DNA from: Polynucleobacter sp. es-MAR-4
Lineage (GTDB): Bacteria; Pseudomonadota; Gammaproteobacteria; Burkholderiales; Burkholderiaceae
Length of the DNA stretch: 64,000 nt
Assembly: GCF_018882055.1 (NCBI RefSeq)
Contig: NZ_JACVPF010000001.1
Location: 1 to 64,000 of the forward strand
Direction: 5' to 3'
Both the position numbers and the translations under genes were made by a program. Below the pieces are notes generated by a model. The model made no database searches. It had not been told where the DNA came from and was given only the letters and a program-made list of their open reading frames with translations. Within the stretch, counting starts at the first letter, position 1, and each line of letters opens with the position of its first letter. Of the stretch, positions 43,077 to 49,981 are shown piece by piece.

Positions 43077-43200
43077 TAAAATCCCCCACCATTTCTGGCG
43101 GGGGATGGTTTGCACATCCAGAAGGAGCGTCATAACAACGCAATATAAATTTAATGGGTGAGCGTGGATTGGTAAATCCCTTAAATGTGGGATATTGAAA
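43077..43200. repeat. Dispersed ~125-bp repeat, copy B
   Basis: AAATCCCCCACCATTTCTGG then CGGGGGAT hairpin, core TTGCACATC...GTCATAACAACGCAATATAA and terminal AAATCCCTTAAATGTGGGAT. It is the closest match to copy A at 1225-1350. As with copy A, a YodC-like micro-gene module stands nearby, here directly to its left. Confidence 0.7.
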
Positions 43201-43280
43201 ACCATTATTAAATTTTCTATTGCAATGCGATAAGTTATGTTAAAAGAAACAAAAAGAATGTAAAAAAATATAAGGCTCAT

Positions 43281-43409
43281 ATGTTAAGTGATATGAGGTG
43301 TTGTATCGTCTACGGTAATGATCGGGGTGAATTTAATTTACATTTTCAGGCCTTTATCGTTGCGCTTGTTGCATCTATTGGAATTGCGTTATTTATTTTT
43401 ACACGTTGA
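43281..43409 (+). CDS. Small single-helix membrane protein (42 aa)
   Basis: Reads MLSDMRCCIVYGNDRGEFNL, then HFQAFIVALVASIGIALFIF with TR at the end. A polar N-terminal half with two Cys is followed by one strong membrane helix ending in a positive charge. AAGG lies ahead of the ATG. It stands between repeat copy B and the decayed integrase. It may be an accessory gene of the integrated element; no family is known. Confidence 0.4.
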   Translation: MLSDMRCCIVYGNDRGEFNLHFQAFIVALVASIGIALFIFTR

Positions 43410-43450
43410 TTCTGTGCCGCTGTAGCTTGGTTGATAAAGTAACGCACTAG

Positions 43451-44105
43451 TTATGTATAGCCTAGCAACTTGGCAGTAACGCTAACATCCTCTTGGTAAT
43501 AAAGATTTAGATATATCCTTATGTCCTCGTGACCTGATATTTTGACAAGCTGAAATGGGTCAAGTTTCTTGCTGATACTGCTGAGTGCTTCACGCCTAGT
43601 ATCCTGAAAGTGCAAATCTTCCAATGTCGCCTTATCCCGATACTTTCTAAAAATGGCATCCAAGCCAGAGCTTGAAATCTCAAAAACCATACCCTTTTAG
43701 TCTCACTAAGGGTCAATAATCTGACAGCTTCCTTGGATAGAGGTGCTGTTCTTGAGCGGTCATTCTTGGTCTCGGGTGGGTAAGGCGCTCGCTTCTTGAG
43801 ATCAATATTTGCCCCAGCAAGACTTAATATTTGGCTGGCACGCATTCTAATCTCTATTGCAAAGCAGAAATTCATAGTCACTAAAGCAGGTGTCGTAACT
43901 TTTTTGGGCTCGGCATCCCACCCGCAAGAGCGCATCAACAGATCAATTACTTTTTAGCTAATTCACCTTGCCCTAGTCTTGCCTGAGCTTGGGCGTTTAA
44001 CATCTTTCATTGGATTGTGTTTTAGGCATTCCCACTCTTTAGGAGTTATACCGCAAGCGGATGACAATAGATCCCACTCACGCCTATTGGCGGTTCCGGC
44101 AACGA
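43451..44105 (-). pseudogene. Phage-type tyrosine integrase, multiply frameshifted
   Basis: Pieces in different minus-strand frames line up as one integrase: VAGTANRREWDLLSSAC and NPMKDVKRPSSGKTR (central part), VIDLLMRSCGWDAEPKKVTT with FAIEIRMRASQILSLAGANI (catalytic Arg region), TKNDRSRTAPLSKEAVRLL, then DLHFQDTRREALSSISKKLD (His-x-x-Arg), KISGHEDIRIYL and NLYYQED (catalytic Tyr). At least two frame changes separate them. The N-terminal SAM-like domain is missing. This is a dead recombinase and marks an old integrated element here. Confidence 0.9.
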
Positions 44106-44114
44106 ATTATTAAT

Positions 44115-44432
44115 TTAATCCCAGTTGACTGTCAGCGCAGTTGTTATTACTCCTACTGTGCTGGCAAATATACCCATATAAAAACAGTTCGATATTTTTT
44201 GCTTAAGCATTGCGCAAATAATAAAAGTGCAAATAAAGGGAATTACAAGCTCAATTAGCAACGTAATTTGAAAAGAACTCCATGACATCCTATTGCCAAC
44301 CATTACCCCAAGCCTATTTAGGACGGCACCAACAGCTCCAATAACTGCGCCCTGAGTAATTGGGTTATTTTTAAAGATTTTTGCCGATAGTGAGTAGTTA
44401 GAAAATTTTATCAAAATATTAATTTTTACCAA
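44115..44432 (-). CDS. Small integral membrane protein (105 aa)
   Basis: Three predicted membrane helices: TQGAVIGAVGAVLNRLGVMV, SFQITLLIELVIPFICTFII and MGIFASTVGVITTALTV. The basic N-terminus suggests a cytoplasmic start. The organisation (polar start, helix, short charged loop, two helices) recalls small NrtS-like membrane proteins, but I cannot confirm that. It sits beside the decayed integrase and may be cargo of the same element. Confidence 0.5.
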   Translation of the reverse strand: MVKINILIKFSNYSLSAKIFKNNPITQGAVIGAVGAVLNRLGVMVGNRMSWSSFQITLLIELVIPFICTFIICAMLKQKISNCFYMGIFASTVGVITTALTVNWD

Positions 44433-44611
44433 AAATACAAAATTATTTTCTTTAGCAGACGTAAATTATTGAAGCAAAACATGCGTTTTAATCTATTGGT
44501 TTGCAAAGGTCTTATGACATTATCAAGCGCCTTGCATACTTTTGTATATATGGATTTATTGGTCCCGCAATCTGGGCATTTTAAAATGCTCTTAAGCATA
44601 TAAGGTATTGG

Positions 44612-44764
44612 TTACTTTCTGCGATAAGGGTTTTTGATTGTAAATCCAATGGAGCCAAGAGTAGCAACCGCAATTATTGTCATAGCTATCCACGAATAAG
44701 CCCCCGATAGGCCAAGAACAAATAATGGGAATAGTGAGATTAGCCAAAGGGCGAGAATTTTCAT
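44612..44764 (-). CDS. Small membrane protein (50 aa)
   Basis: Reads MKILALWLISLFPLFVLGLS, then GAYSWIAMTIIAVATLGSIG and FTIKNPYRRK. Two short membrane helices with a basic tail on the cytoplasmic side. The ribosome site is weak (AAGAAAT). A longer ORF in a different frame over the same DNA (44592-44840) looks random. Function unknown. Confidence 0.45.
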   Translation of the reverse strand: MKILALWLISLFPLFVLGLSGAYSWIAMTIIAVATLGSIGFTIKNPYRRK

Positions 44765-44894
44765 AATTTCTTACTCTAGAGCACATGCCCCTAGAGGCTA
44801 ATCCCACATTTATGGGGTATCTCAAACTGCCTAATGCCATTAAATTTAATAAACGTCTTCATGGCGTAACTTTTTTCACGTGGTGTATGTACTT

Positions 44895-44922
44895 CCCCCG
44901 CCCTAAAAACGCGGGGGTTTTT
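44895..44922 (+). terminator. Terminator-like hairpin just ahead of the DUF6680 gene
   Basis: CCCCCGC-cctaaaaac-GCGGGGG followed by TTTTTAT. The T-run makes it an intrinsic terminator for plus-strand transcripts, yet the ribosome site and ATG of the next plus gene follow within 20 bases. It could be a leader attenuator or insulate that gene from upstream reading. Confidence 0.75.
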
Positions 44923-44935
44923 ATAAGGGCGAATT

Positions 44936-45463
44936 ATGACTGGTGGAGATTGGGCAATAGTATTTGCAACTTTAATGGGCCCCGTATTGGCAGTTCAAGC
45001 CCAAAAATGGATTGAGGCGCTTCGGAAAACTTCAGAGGCCAAGGACTTGATATTTAAATCTCTTATGGCAACCAGGGGCGCAAGACTTTCGCCTGAGCAT
45101 GTCCGCGCGCTCAATATGATTGATTTGACGTTCTATGGAAAAAGCGCTGCAAGACGCACAAAAATGGAGCAAAACGTGTTAGATGCGTGGAGGGAGTATC
45201 TCGATCACCTGTACGAGCCATTTCCGCAGGATGACGCTAAGATTAAGGTTGTTCAAGCGCATAGAGAAGAATTGATAACAAATTTACTTTCAGCAATTGC
45301 GTCCGAGAGAGGGTTTAAGTTTGATAGGGTTCAGCTTAAAAAAGGCTCCTATATGCCGATTGGATTCGAGGAACAGGACCGCAATCAGAAGGCTTTGCTG
45401 GAAAGCGCTGTAAAGGTTTTTAAGGGTGAAAGGGCATTATTGGTTATCAATAAGACGCCCTAA
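44936..45463 (+). CDS. DUF6680-type protein
   Basis: A 175-residue protein with one N-terminal membrane helix (DWAIVFATLMGPVLAVQAQK) and a soluble domain. KTLMATR-like KSLMATRGARLSPEHVRALN, MIDLTFYG, VLDAWREYLDHL and the C-terminal MPIGFEEQDRNQKALLESAV follow the pattern I associate with DUF6680. Members are scattered among bacteria, often in accessory regions. AAGGG precedes the ATG. It stands alone after a terminator hairpin beside phage relics, which suggests a cargo gene. A defence role is possible but unproved. Confidence 0.7.
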   Translation: MTGGDWAIVFATLMGPVLAVQAQKWIEALRKTSEAKDLIFKSLMATRGARLSPEHVRALNMIDLTFYGKSAARRTKMEQNVLDAWREYLDHLYEPFPQDDAKIKVVQAHREELITNLLSAIASERGFKFDRVQLKKGSYMPIGFEEQDRNQKALLESAVKVFKGERALLVINKTP

Positions 45464-45561
45464 TAAGTTGGCTTTGCAGATAAGGCGATTCATCACGACA
45501 ACATGATTAAATTCGCATGATGAGTAATGGTAGTGAGAGTAGGGATATAGATACAAGCGCT

Positions 45562-45737
45562 TTACTTCTTACGTTGATGTCTTAATTCATCCTTGGCTGA
45601 TTTGGCAAACTCTGCCGCTTGCTTCCCTTTTAACTTTTATCCTCAACCGCTTGCTTGCCAGTCCTAACTGCGCCCGATTGCAATAGGTCATCGAGGATGG
45701 TCTTGGGTGGTTTAGGCAATCTCTTTTTGAAGAGCAT
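45562..45737 (-). pseudogene. Small frameshifted ORF (57 aa if repaired)
   Basis: Starts MLFKKRLPKPPKTILDDLLQ, SGAVRTGKQAVEDKS and stops. In another frame the sequence resumes KGKQAAEFAKSAKDELRHQR and KK with stop. The break falls in two A4 runs; removing one A from each restores one frame. AGGTAG lies before the ATG. This is either a recent small pseudogene or a homopolymer sequencing error over a real, very basic protein. Confidence 0.45.
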
Positions 45738-45926
45738 TTTTACTACCTGTTAGATGATCGCCACAGCTGCCTAGAGTGCTCCAACCTAACCCCCTCAAAT
45801 TCGTGCATAGAGGTGGGTTAGGGGCGGTAAATTTGTCGCTTTGGATGGCCAGTGGCTGAAAAAATACCGTTGTGAGAGGTTGAGGGTGAGGTATTGAGTG
45901 CTTAAACAGGTTCTAATCTCTTGGGC

Positions 45927-46544
45927 CTAAAAGCTATTGGCTAAATTTTGAAATACCGTGAGGAGGGTGCCGACTTCGTTATCAGCAGAGCCCTGGCCTC
46001 CTTCGCTTACCTCGACTTGTTTGATTACTCCACAGGCGATGCGTGCGCCACCGCCGCCTAAAGGTAATGGCGTATCGGAGTAATTATCTCCTCCCGCATG
46101 AATCATGATGGATCTCCCAAGAATGTCTACCTCTTTTAAGTGCGGAACAATTAGCGCCTTATCAGCTGTGCCGTTAGGATTAACAGTAAGAACAGGCATA
46201 TCCCCTTTATGTCCATGCCCCATATAACCCTCATGTTTGCCAGTATTCCCGGGGTCAAAGTGCCCGCCTGCTGCCAAGCCCGCAATGGAGATTCCATCTT
46301 TTTTTAGAGATTCACAGCTTGGATTTTGGTGGATGTGAAAACCATGATCTCCAGCGGGCAAATCTTTTAAGTTGGGGGTTAACAAAAGACCCTTGGGAGT
46401 ATCTATCGCGCTGATCGTCCCTATATACTCGCCAACCCCATTGGCCGAAATCTTTGATATTGAAATTCTCACCTCCGCATGTGCGCTAAGACTTGCCAAA
46501 AGTAGATTTGCTATCAGGATGTAATGCGGCTTTATTTTTATCAT
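45927..46544 (-). CDS. sodC: Cu/Zn superoxide dismutase SodC
   Basis: Periplasmic enzyme that dismutates superoxide, 205 residues including a signal peptide ending near LSAHAE (about 24). Metal-binding segments are present: GDHGFHIHQNPSC (copper His and one disulfide Cys), GGHFDPGNTGKHEGYMGHGH (bridging and zinc His), GDMPVL (zinc Asp), MIHAGGDNYSD (copper His) and GGARIACGVI (second Cys and active-site Arg). It is a single gene. A C-terminal tail of about 30 residues after the core is longer than in E. coli SodC. Confidence 0.95.
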   Translation of the reverse strand: MIKIKPHYILIANLLLASLSAHAEVRISISKISANGVGEYIGTISAIDTPKGLLLTPNLKDLPAGDHGFHIHQNPSCESLKKDGISIAGLAAGGHFDPGNTGKHEGYMGHGHKGDMPVLTVNPNGTADKALIVPHLKEVDILGRSIMIHAGGDNYSDTPLPLGGGGARIACGVIKQVEVSEGGQGSADNEVGTLLTVFQNLANSF

Positions 46545-46651
46545 TTTTGCAGACTAATGCAAACCAATGCGTTTGATTAATCCCACAGTTAAGGGATGCC
46601 TGTATCTACCCCCTTTTGTTATGCTCAATTTTCAAAAAATAAGAACATGCT

Positions 46652-47521
46652 ATGACTTCAAGAATGCCTCTTCAAATATGGGTATTAATCCTTTCAGCCT
46701 TTGCTATTGGAACAGCTGAGTTCGGCATTGCGGGCCCGCTTACGCAAGTTGCTGAAAGCCTGCAAGTAAGCACCGGGCAGGCCGGTCACCTTATTACCGT
46801 CTATGCATTGACCATCGTGATCGGCGGCCCTCTGCTGACACTATGGCTGACGCGTTTCGACAAGCGCAATGTGTTGCTCGGCCTAATGGGACTTTTCATT
46901 ATGGGAAATTTAGTGGCCGCGAACACCAGTGGCTATAGCGTACTACTGGCAAGCTGCGTGCTAGCCGGCCTCACGCAAGGCCCGTTCTACGGTATCGGCG
47001 CAGTAGTCGCGACGCGGCTGGTATCAGAAAAACTCGGCGGGCAAGCTGTGGGCCAGATGTTTGCGGGTTTGACGCTGGCCAATATACTCGGCGTACCAGC
47101 TGGCGCTTGGATCGGCAACGTTTTTGGTTGGAACGCGACGTTTTGGGTGGTGGCTGCATTAGGCTTGGTGGCTACCGTGGCGATAGCGCTGACGATTCCT
47201 CAGCAAGCCGCTGAGTCCAAGCGCAGCTTGGGCAAGCAATTGGCGGTCTTTCGTAACCCACAGTTGCTCGCCAGTTTGCTGATCACCACTTTGGGTTGGA
47301 CGGGCTTCATGACTTTTTATGGCTACATCGCACCTGTGGCTGAACAAGTTGCAGGCTTTGCACGCGCTGACTTGGGTTGGATATTGCTAAATCTGTTGGC
47401 AAGAGCGCAAGCCTGTTGCTTTCAGCGTTTGAAATTACTTCGCAAGACGGAAAGCCTTAGTGCAAATTTTGGATTAAGCCGCATTAATTCGATTCAGCTT
47501 TGGTATCGTAGCCCTGGTTGA
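46652..47521 (+). CDS. MFS transporter, truncated (DHA1 drug-efflux type)
   Basis: Residues 1-246 are a normal MFS drug/sugar exporter (AFAIGTAEFGIAGPLTQVAE, LTIVIGGPLLTLWLTRFDKR, GLTQGPFYGIGAVVATRLVS, LLITTLGWTGFMTFYGYIAP), ending within helix 8. The last 43 residues (ARAQACCFQRLKLLRKTE and on) do not belong to the family, which normally has about 390 residues and 12 helices. In another frame that tail reads VGKSASLLLSAFEITSQDGK and P-stop, like the end of a different gene. The first 700 bases are clearly GC-richer than the surroundings. It is probably a horizontally gained gene cut by a deletion. Confidence 0.8.
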   Translation: MTSRMPLQIWVLILSAFAIGTAEFGIAGPLTQVAESLQVSTGQAGHLITVYALTIVIGGPLLTLWLTRFDKRNVLLGLMGLFIMGNLVAANTSGYSVLLASCVLAGLTQGPFYGIGAVVATRLVSEKLGGQAVGQMFAGLTLANILGVPAGAWIGNVFGWNATFWVVAALGLVATVAIALTIPQQAAESKRSLGKQLAVFRNPQLLASLLITTLGWTGFMTFYGYIAPVAEQVAGFARADLGWILLNLLARAQACCFQRLKLLRKTESLSANFGLSRINSIQLWYRSPG

Positions 47522-47532
47522 TTTTGCTACAG

Positions 47533-47576
47533 ACCGCCAAGAAATGCTAAAACTACCTTTGGGCGGTTTTATCTTT
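47533..47576 (+). terminator. Terminator after truncated MFS gene
   Basis: ACCGCC ... GGGCGGTTTTATCTTTT, a six-pair GC stem with a long loop and a T-rich tail, 12 bases after the stop. It probably belonged to the gene whose 3' end is fused here. Confidence 0.65.
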
Positions 47577-47632
47577 TAAAAGGGTTGAATTATAGGATTG
47601 GGTTTTTGTAATCTTTTATAGAATTTAATTAA

Positions 47633-48130
47633 ATGAATATTCTGAGGGTAAGTAAGTCTATTTTTTGTTTCTCGCTTGCTACTTTTACTCTTTTGGTCTG
47701 TTTCAATAACGTAGCGGACTATGAATCTAATTATGCTTTTGTTCGTCACACTCTTTCTATGGATACGGTTTTTGCAGAAAATACCTTGAAGTACCGCGCA
47801 ATTCTTGATCCCTTCGCATGGAAGCTTGCTTATGGCTTGATCATCCTTGTCGAATTTTTAATGGGCACCCTTTTGCTCATGGGCGCTATTGGTCTATTCA
47901 AAAATATTCATTCTCCCTTGGCATTTAATAGGGCTAAGAACTGGGTTTATCTTGGGTGCTTGGCTGGTTTTTTGCTCTGGTTTTTGGGTTTTATTGTTGT
48001 TGGTGGCGAATGGTTTTGCATGTGGCAATCTGAGAAGTGGAATGGCGTAGAGTCAGCCTCTCGTTTTGTTGTTCTACTCATGCTTGTACTGTTATTTACT
48101 GCAATGCCCGAATCTGAAAGTGATAATTAA
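47633..48130 (+). CDS. DUF2165 family membrane protein
   Basis: Predicted small integral membrane protein of 165 residues with four helices. Family markers: LLVCFNNVADYESNYAFVRH, TLSMDTVF, WKLAYGLIILVEFLMGTLLL, LGFIVVGGEWFCMWQSEKWN. The strongly conserved N-x-x-D-Y-x-x-N and GGEWFxMWQS motifs are both present. Function in the membrane is not established. The stop lies 16 bases before a tRNA 3' scar. Confidence 0.88.
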   Translation: MNILRVSKSIFCFSLATFTLLVCFNNVADYESNYAFVRHTLSMDTVFAENTLKYRAILDPFAWKLAYGLIILVEFLMGTLLLMGAIGLFKNIHSPLAFNRAKNWVYLGCLAGFLLWFLGFIVVGGEWFCMWQSEKWNGVESASRFVVLLMLVLLFTAMPESESDN

Positions 48131-48145
48131 TGGAGAAGAAACTCT

Positions 48146-48179
48146 TGTATTGGCGGTTCGATTCCGCCCTGGGCCACCA
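48146..48179 (+). pseudogene. tRNA 3' remnant (tRNA-Phe-like)
   Basis: A perfect T-arm GGCGGTTCGATTCCGCC is followed by acceptor strand CTGGGCC, discriminator A and CCA. This is the last 34 bases of a tRNA; the sequences match the 3' end of proteobacterial tRNA-Phe best. No anticodon arm, D-arm or 5' acceptor strand lies upstream, where the DUF2165 gene ends instead. A terminator hairpin follows. It is an intact-looking attachment-site scar. Confidence 0.75.
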
Positions 48180-48190
48180 AGAAACACCAA

Positions 48191-48212
48191 AACCACCTGC
48201 AAATGGTTTTTT
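48191..48212 (+). terminator. Terminator behind tRNA remnant
   Basis: AAACCA-cctgcaaa-TGGTTTTTT: a five- to six-pair stem running into six T, 12 bases after the CCA. It is the natural terminator of the former tRNA gene. Confidence 0.65.
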
Positions 48213-48266
48213 ATTTGGTTGGCACAGTCCGAACTCTTTAGATTCAGGTCAAAATTGGAGTCAATC

Positions 48267-48713
48267 ATGAGGCATTTAATTTCGTTGTTATTGGTTTGCA
48301 TCTCGATATCTACATTTGCTCAATCAAAAGATGGTGATGTGAGCAAAAATCTAAATCTAGGCGAAATAAAGGTGACGCAAATACTTAAAACCTCTAAACA
48401 GTGGGATGGAAGCCCGCTGCCTCCCTATCCTTCAAAAAATCCAGAAATTACTATTCTTGGCTATGAGATACCACCAGGCACGCGATTACCAATGCATAAA
48501 CACCCAGTCATCAATGCTGGAGTTGTGTTGCAGGGAAAGCTAACGGTCATTACTAGAGATGGAAAACAGCTAAATCTTAATTCTGGAGACTCCATTGTTG
48601 AGTTGGTGGATAAATGGCACTATGGTGTTAATCAAGACACTGTTCCTGTAAAACTCATTATGTTTTATGTAGGAGAGGTTGGGGTGCCATTGGTGATTAA
48701 AGAAAATGATTAA
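48267..48713 (+). CDS. Exported cupin-domain protein
   Basis: A 148-residue protein: signal peptide MRHLISLLLVCISISTFAQS, then a single cupin barrel (about 55-135). Cupin motif 1 is GTRLPMHKHPVINAGVVLQG with the metal His pair (HKH) and motif 2 is GDSIVELVDKWHYGVNQ with the final His. GGAG lies nine bases before the ATG; a longer frame back to 48066 is not plausible because it crosses the tRNA scar. Small periplasmic cupins of this type have unknown substrates. Confidence 0.85.
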   Translation: MRHLISLLLVCISISTFAQSKDGDVSKNLNLGEIKVTQILKTSKQWDGSPLPPYPSKNPEITILGYEIPPGTRLPMHKHPVINAGVVLQGKLTVITRDGKQLNLNSGDSIVELVDKWHYGVNQDTVPVKLIMFYVGEVGVPLVIKEND

Positions 48714-48964
48714 GCATTCTTTGCCCTAGCTATTTATGTCTAAATTAAGTAATCGGTCAACCCATCTTGGTTTTAGCGTCGCATATTGTTTTTTAGAGCC
48801 TCTAATCTAAACATTAGGATGTTTAATCCTGTGTGACTATCCTCAAACCAACCGAGATTGAAGGGGTGCCCTTTTCATGTAAGATCCTTTTAAAGGGCAT
48901 AATTAATTAGACATCCCTGTGTAGATCAATGTCGTTTAAAACGATAATTAGCCTAATTAGTTTT

Positions 48965-49879
48965 TCACTGATTTAGCTTCTTCAATTTTTGTGGTGTGCC
49001 GGAAAATCGAGCAATTTCGATGAATGACTTGATGTAATCAATACTATCTTCACCTTCACGCATCCCCAAAAATATCTGCTTTGAAACCCCATTTTTACCT
49101 AGACGAATTGGGAGAATATCGAGCTTATTCGCATACTCTTCTACCAGCCAACGCGGAAGAGCTCCAACCCCTCTACCGCTTTCAACCATCTGCAGCATGA
49201 TGTCTGTAGTTTCGATAGTCTTATGTTTTTTTGGTGCAATACCAGCCGGCTGTAGAAACTGGCTATAAATATCCAATCGGTCAATTTCTACTGGGTAAGT
49301 AATGAGCGTCTCGTTGATTAGATCTTCTGGTATGACATTTTTTTTGGCCGCTAGAGCATGACTTTTTCCCACAACAAGAACTTGCTCGTAATCAAAAACC
49401 GGCTCAAAGTGCAGCCCTGATTTATATAGGGGGTCGGGTGTTACTAGCATGTCAATTTCATGAGCAAATAATGCGCCAATGCCACCAAATTGAAATTTTT
49501 GTTTTACATCAACATCTACGTTAGGCCATTTTTCTAGATAAGGTGAAACTACTTTTAGTAGCCATTGATAGCAAGGGTGGCACTCCATTCCAATGCGCAA
49601 AGATCCACGCTCACCATTTGCATGCTCTTTTAGTTGCTCTTCCGATCTTTCCAATTGTGGCAATAGTCGATTGGCAAGTTGTAATAAATGGTTTCCAGCT
49701 TGTGTGAGCCTAAGGTGTCGTCCTTCGCGCAACCAAATGGCAGTGCCGATGGCCTGCTCTAGTTTTTTGATGGTGTGGCTTAGTGCTGATTGTGTCAGGC
49801 AGAGCACTTCAGCTGCTGCCGTTAAAGAGCCCATTCGGTTAACTTCACGAATAATTTTTAAATGGCTGCGCTCAATCAT
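48965..49879 (-). CDS. metR: LysR-type regulator MetR
   Basis: Transcription activator of 304 residues for methionine synthesis genes, with homocysteine as coactivator in enterics. The HTH covers RSHLKIIREVNRMGSLTAAA and EVLCLTQSALSHTIKKLEQA. The effector domain has LRIGMECHPCYQWLLKVVSP, a MetR-specific block. It is transcribed away from metE, which shares the short intergenic region, exactly the enteric arrangement. The strong match and position make the assignment secure. Confidence 0.93.
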   Translation of the reverse strand: MIERSHLKIIREVNRMGSLTAAAEVLCLTQSALSHTIKKLEQAIGTAIWLREGRHLRLTQAGNHLLQLANRLLPQLERSEEQLKEHANGERGSLRIGMECHPCYQWLLKVVSPYLEKWPNVDVDVKQKFQFGGIGALFAHEIDMLVTPDPLYKSGLHFEPVFDYEQVLVVGKSHALAAKKNVIPEDLINETLITYPVEIDRLDIYSQFLQPAGIAPKKHKTIETTDIMLQMVESGRGVGALPRWLVEEYANKLDILPIRLGKNGVSKQIFLGMREGEDSIDYIKSFIEIARFSGTPQKLKKLNQ

Positions 49880-49882
49880 ATT

Positions 49883-49928
49883 ATGAATAAAAGTAATGGA
49901 TTATTGAATTAATACCATTTTACTTCAT
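49883..49928. promoter_or_regulatory. Putative MetR site between metR and metE
   Basis: An imperfect inverted repeat, ATGAATAAAAGTAATGG ... ACCATTTTACTTCAT, with TGAA and TTCA half-sites as in the MetR consensus. It lies in the 102-bp gap between the divergent starts and could control both genes. Confidence 0.6.
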
Positions 49929-49981
49929 AGATCATTCTATTTACGATCCTTCCAACTTAATTGATATTGAAGGTAGAAAAG

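Noticed and set aside
43044..43280. 78-codon minus-strand ORF over repeat copy B
   Set aside because: It runs through the hairpin and core of the dispersed repeat, and the other copies keep no matching frame.
44592..44840. 82-codon minus-strand ORF
   Set aside because: Another minus frame in the same place encodes a cleaner 50-residue membrane protein; this one has odd composition.
48066..48266. Upstream extension of the cupin gene
   Set aside because: It would translate through the DUF2165 end and the tRNA scar; the ATG at 48267 has a ribosome site and starts a signal peptide.
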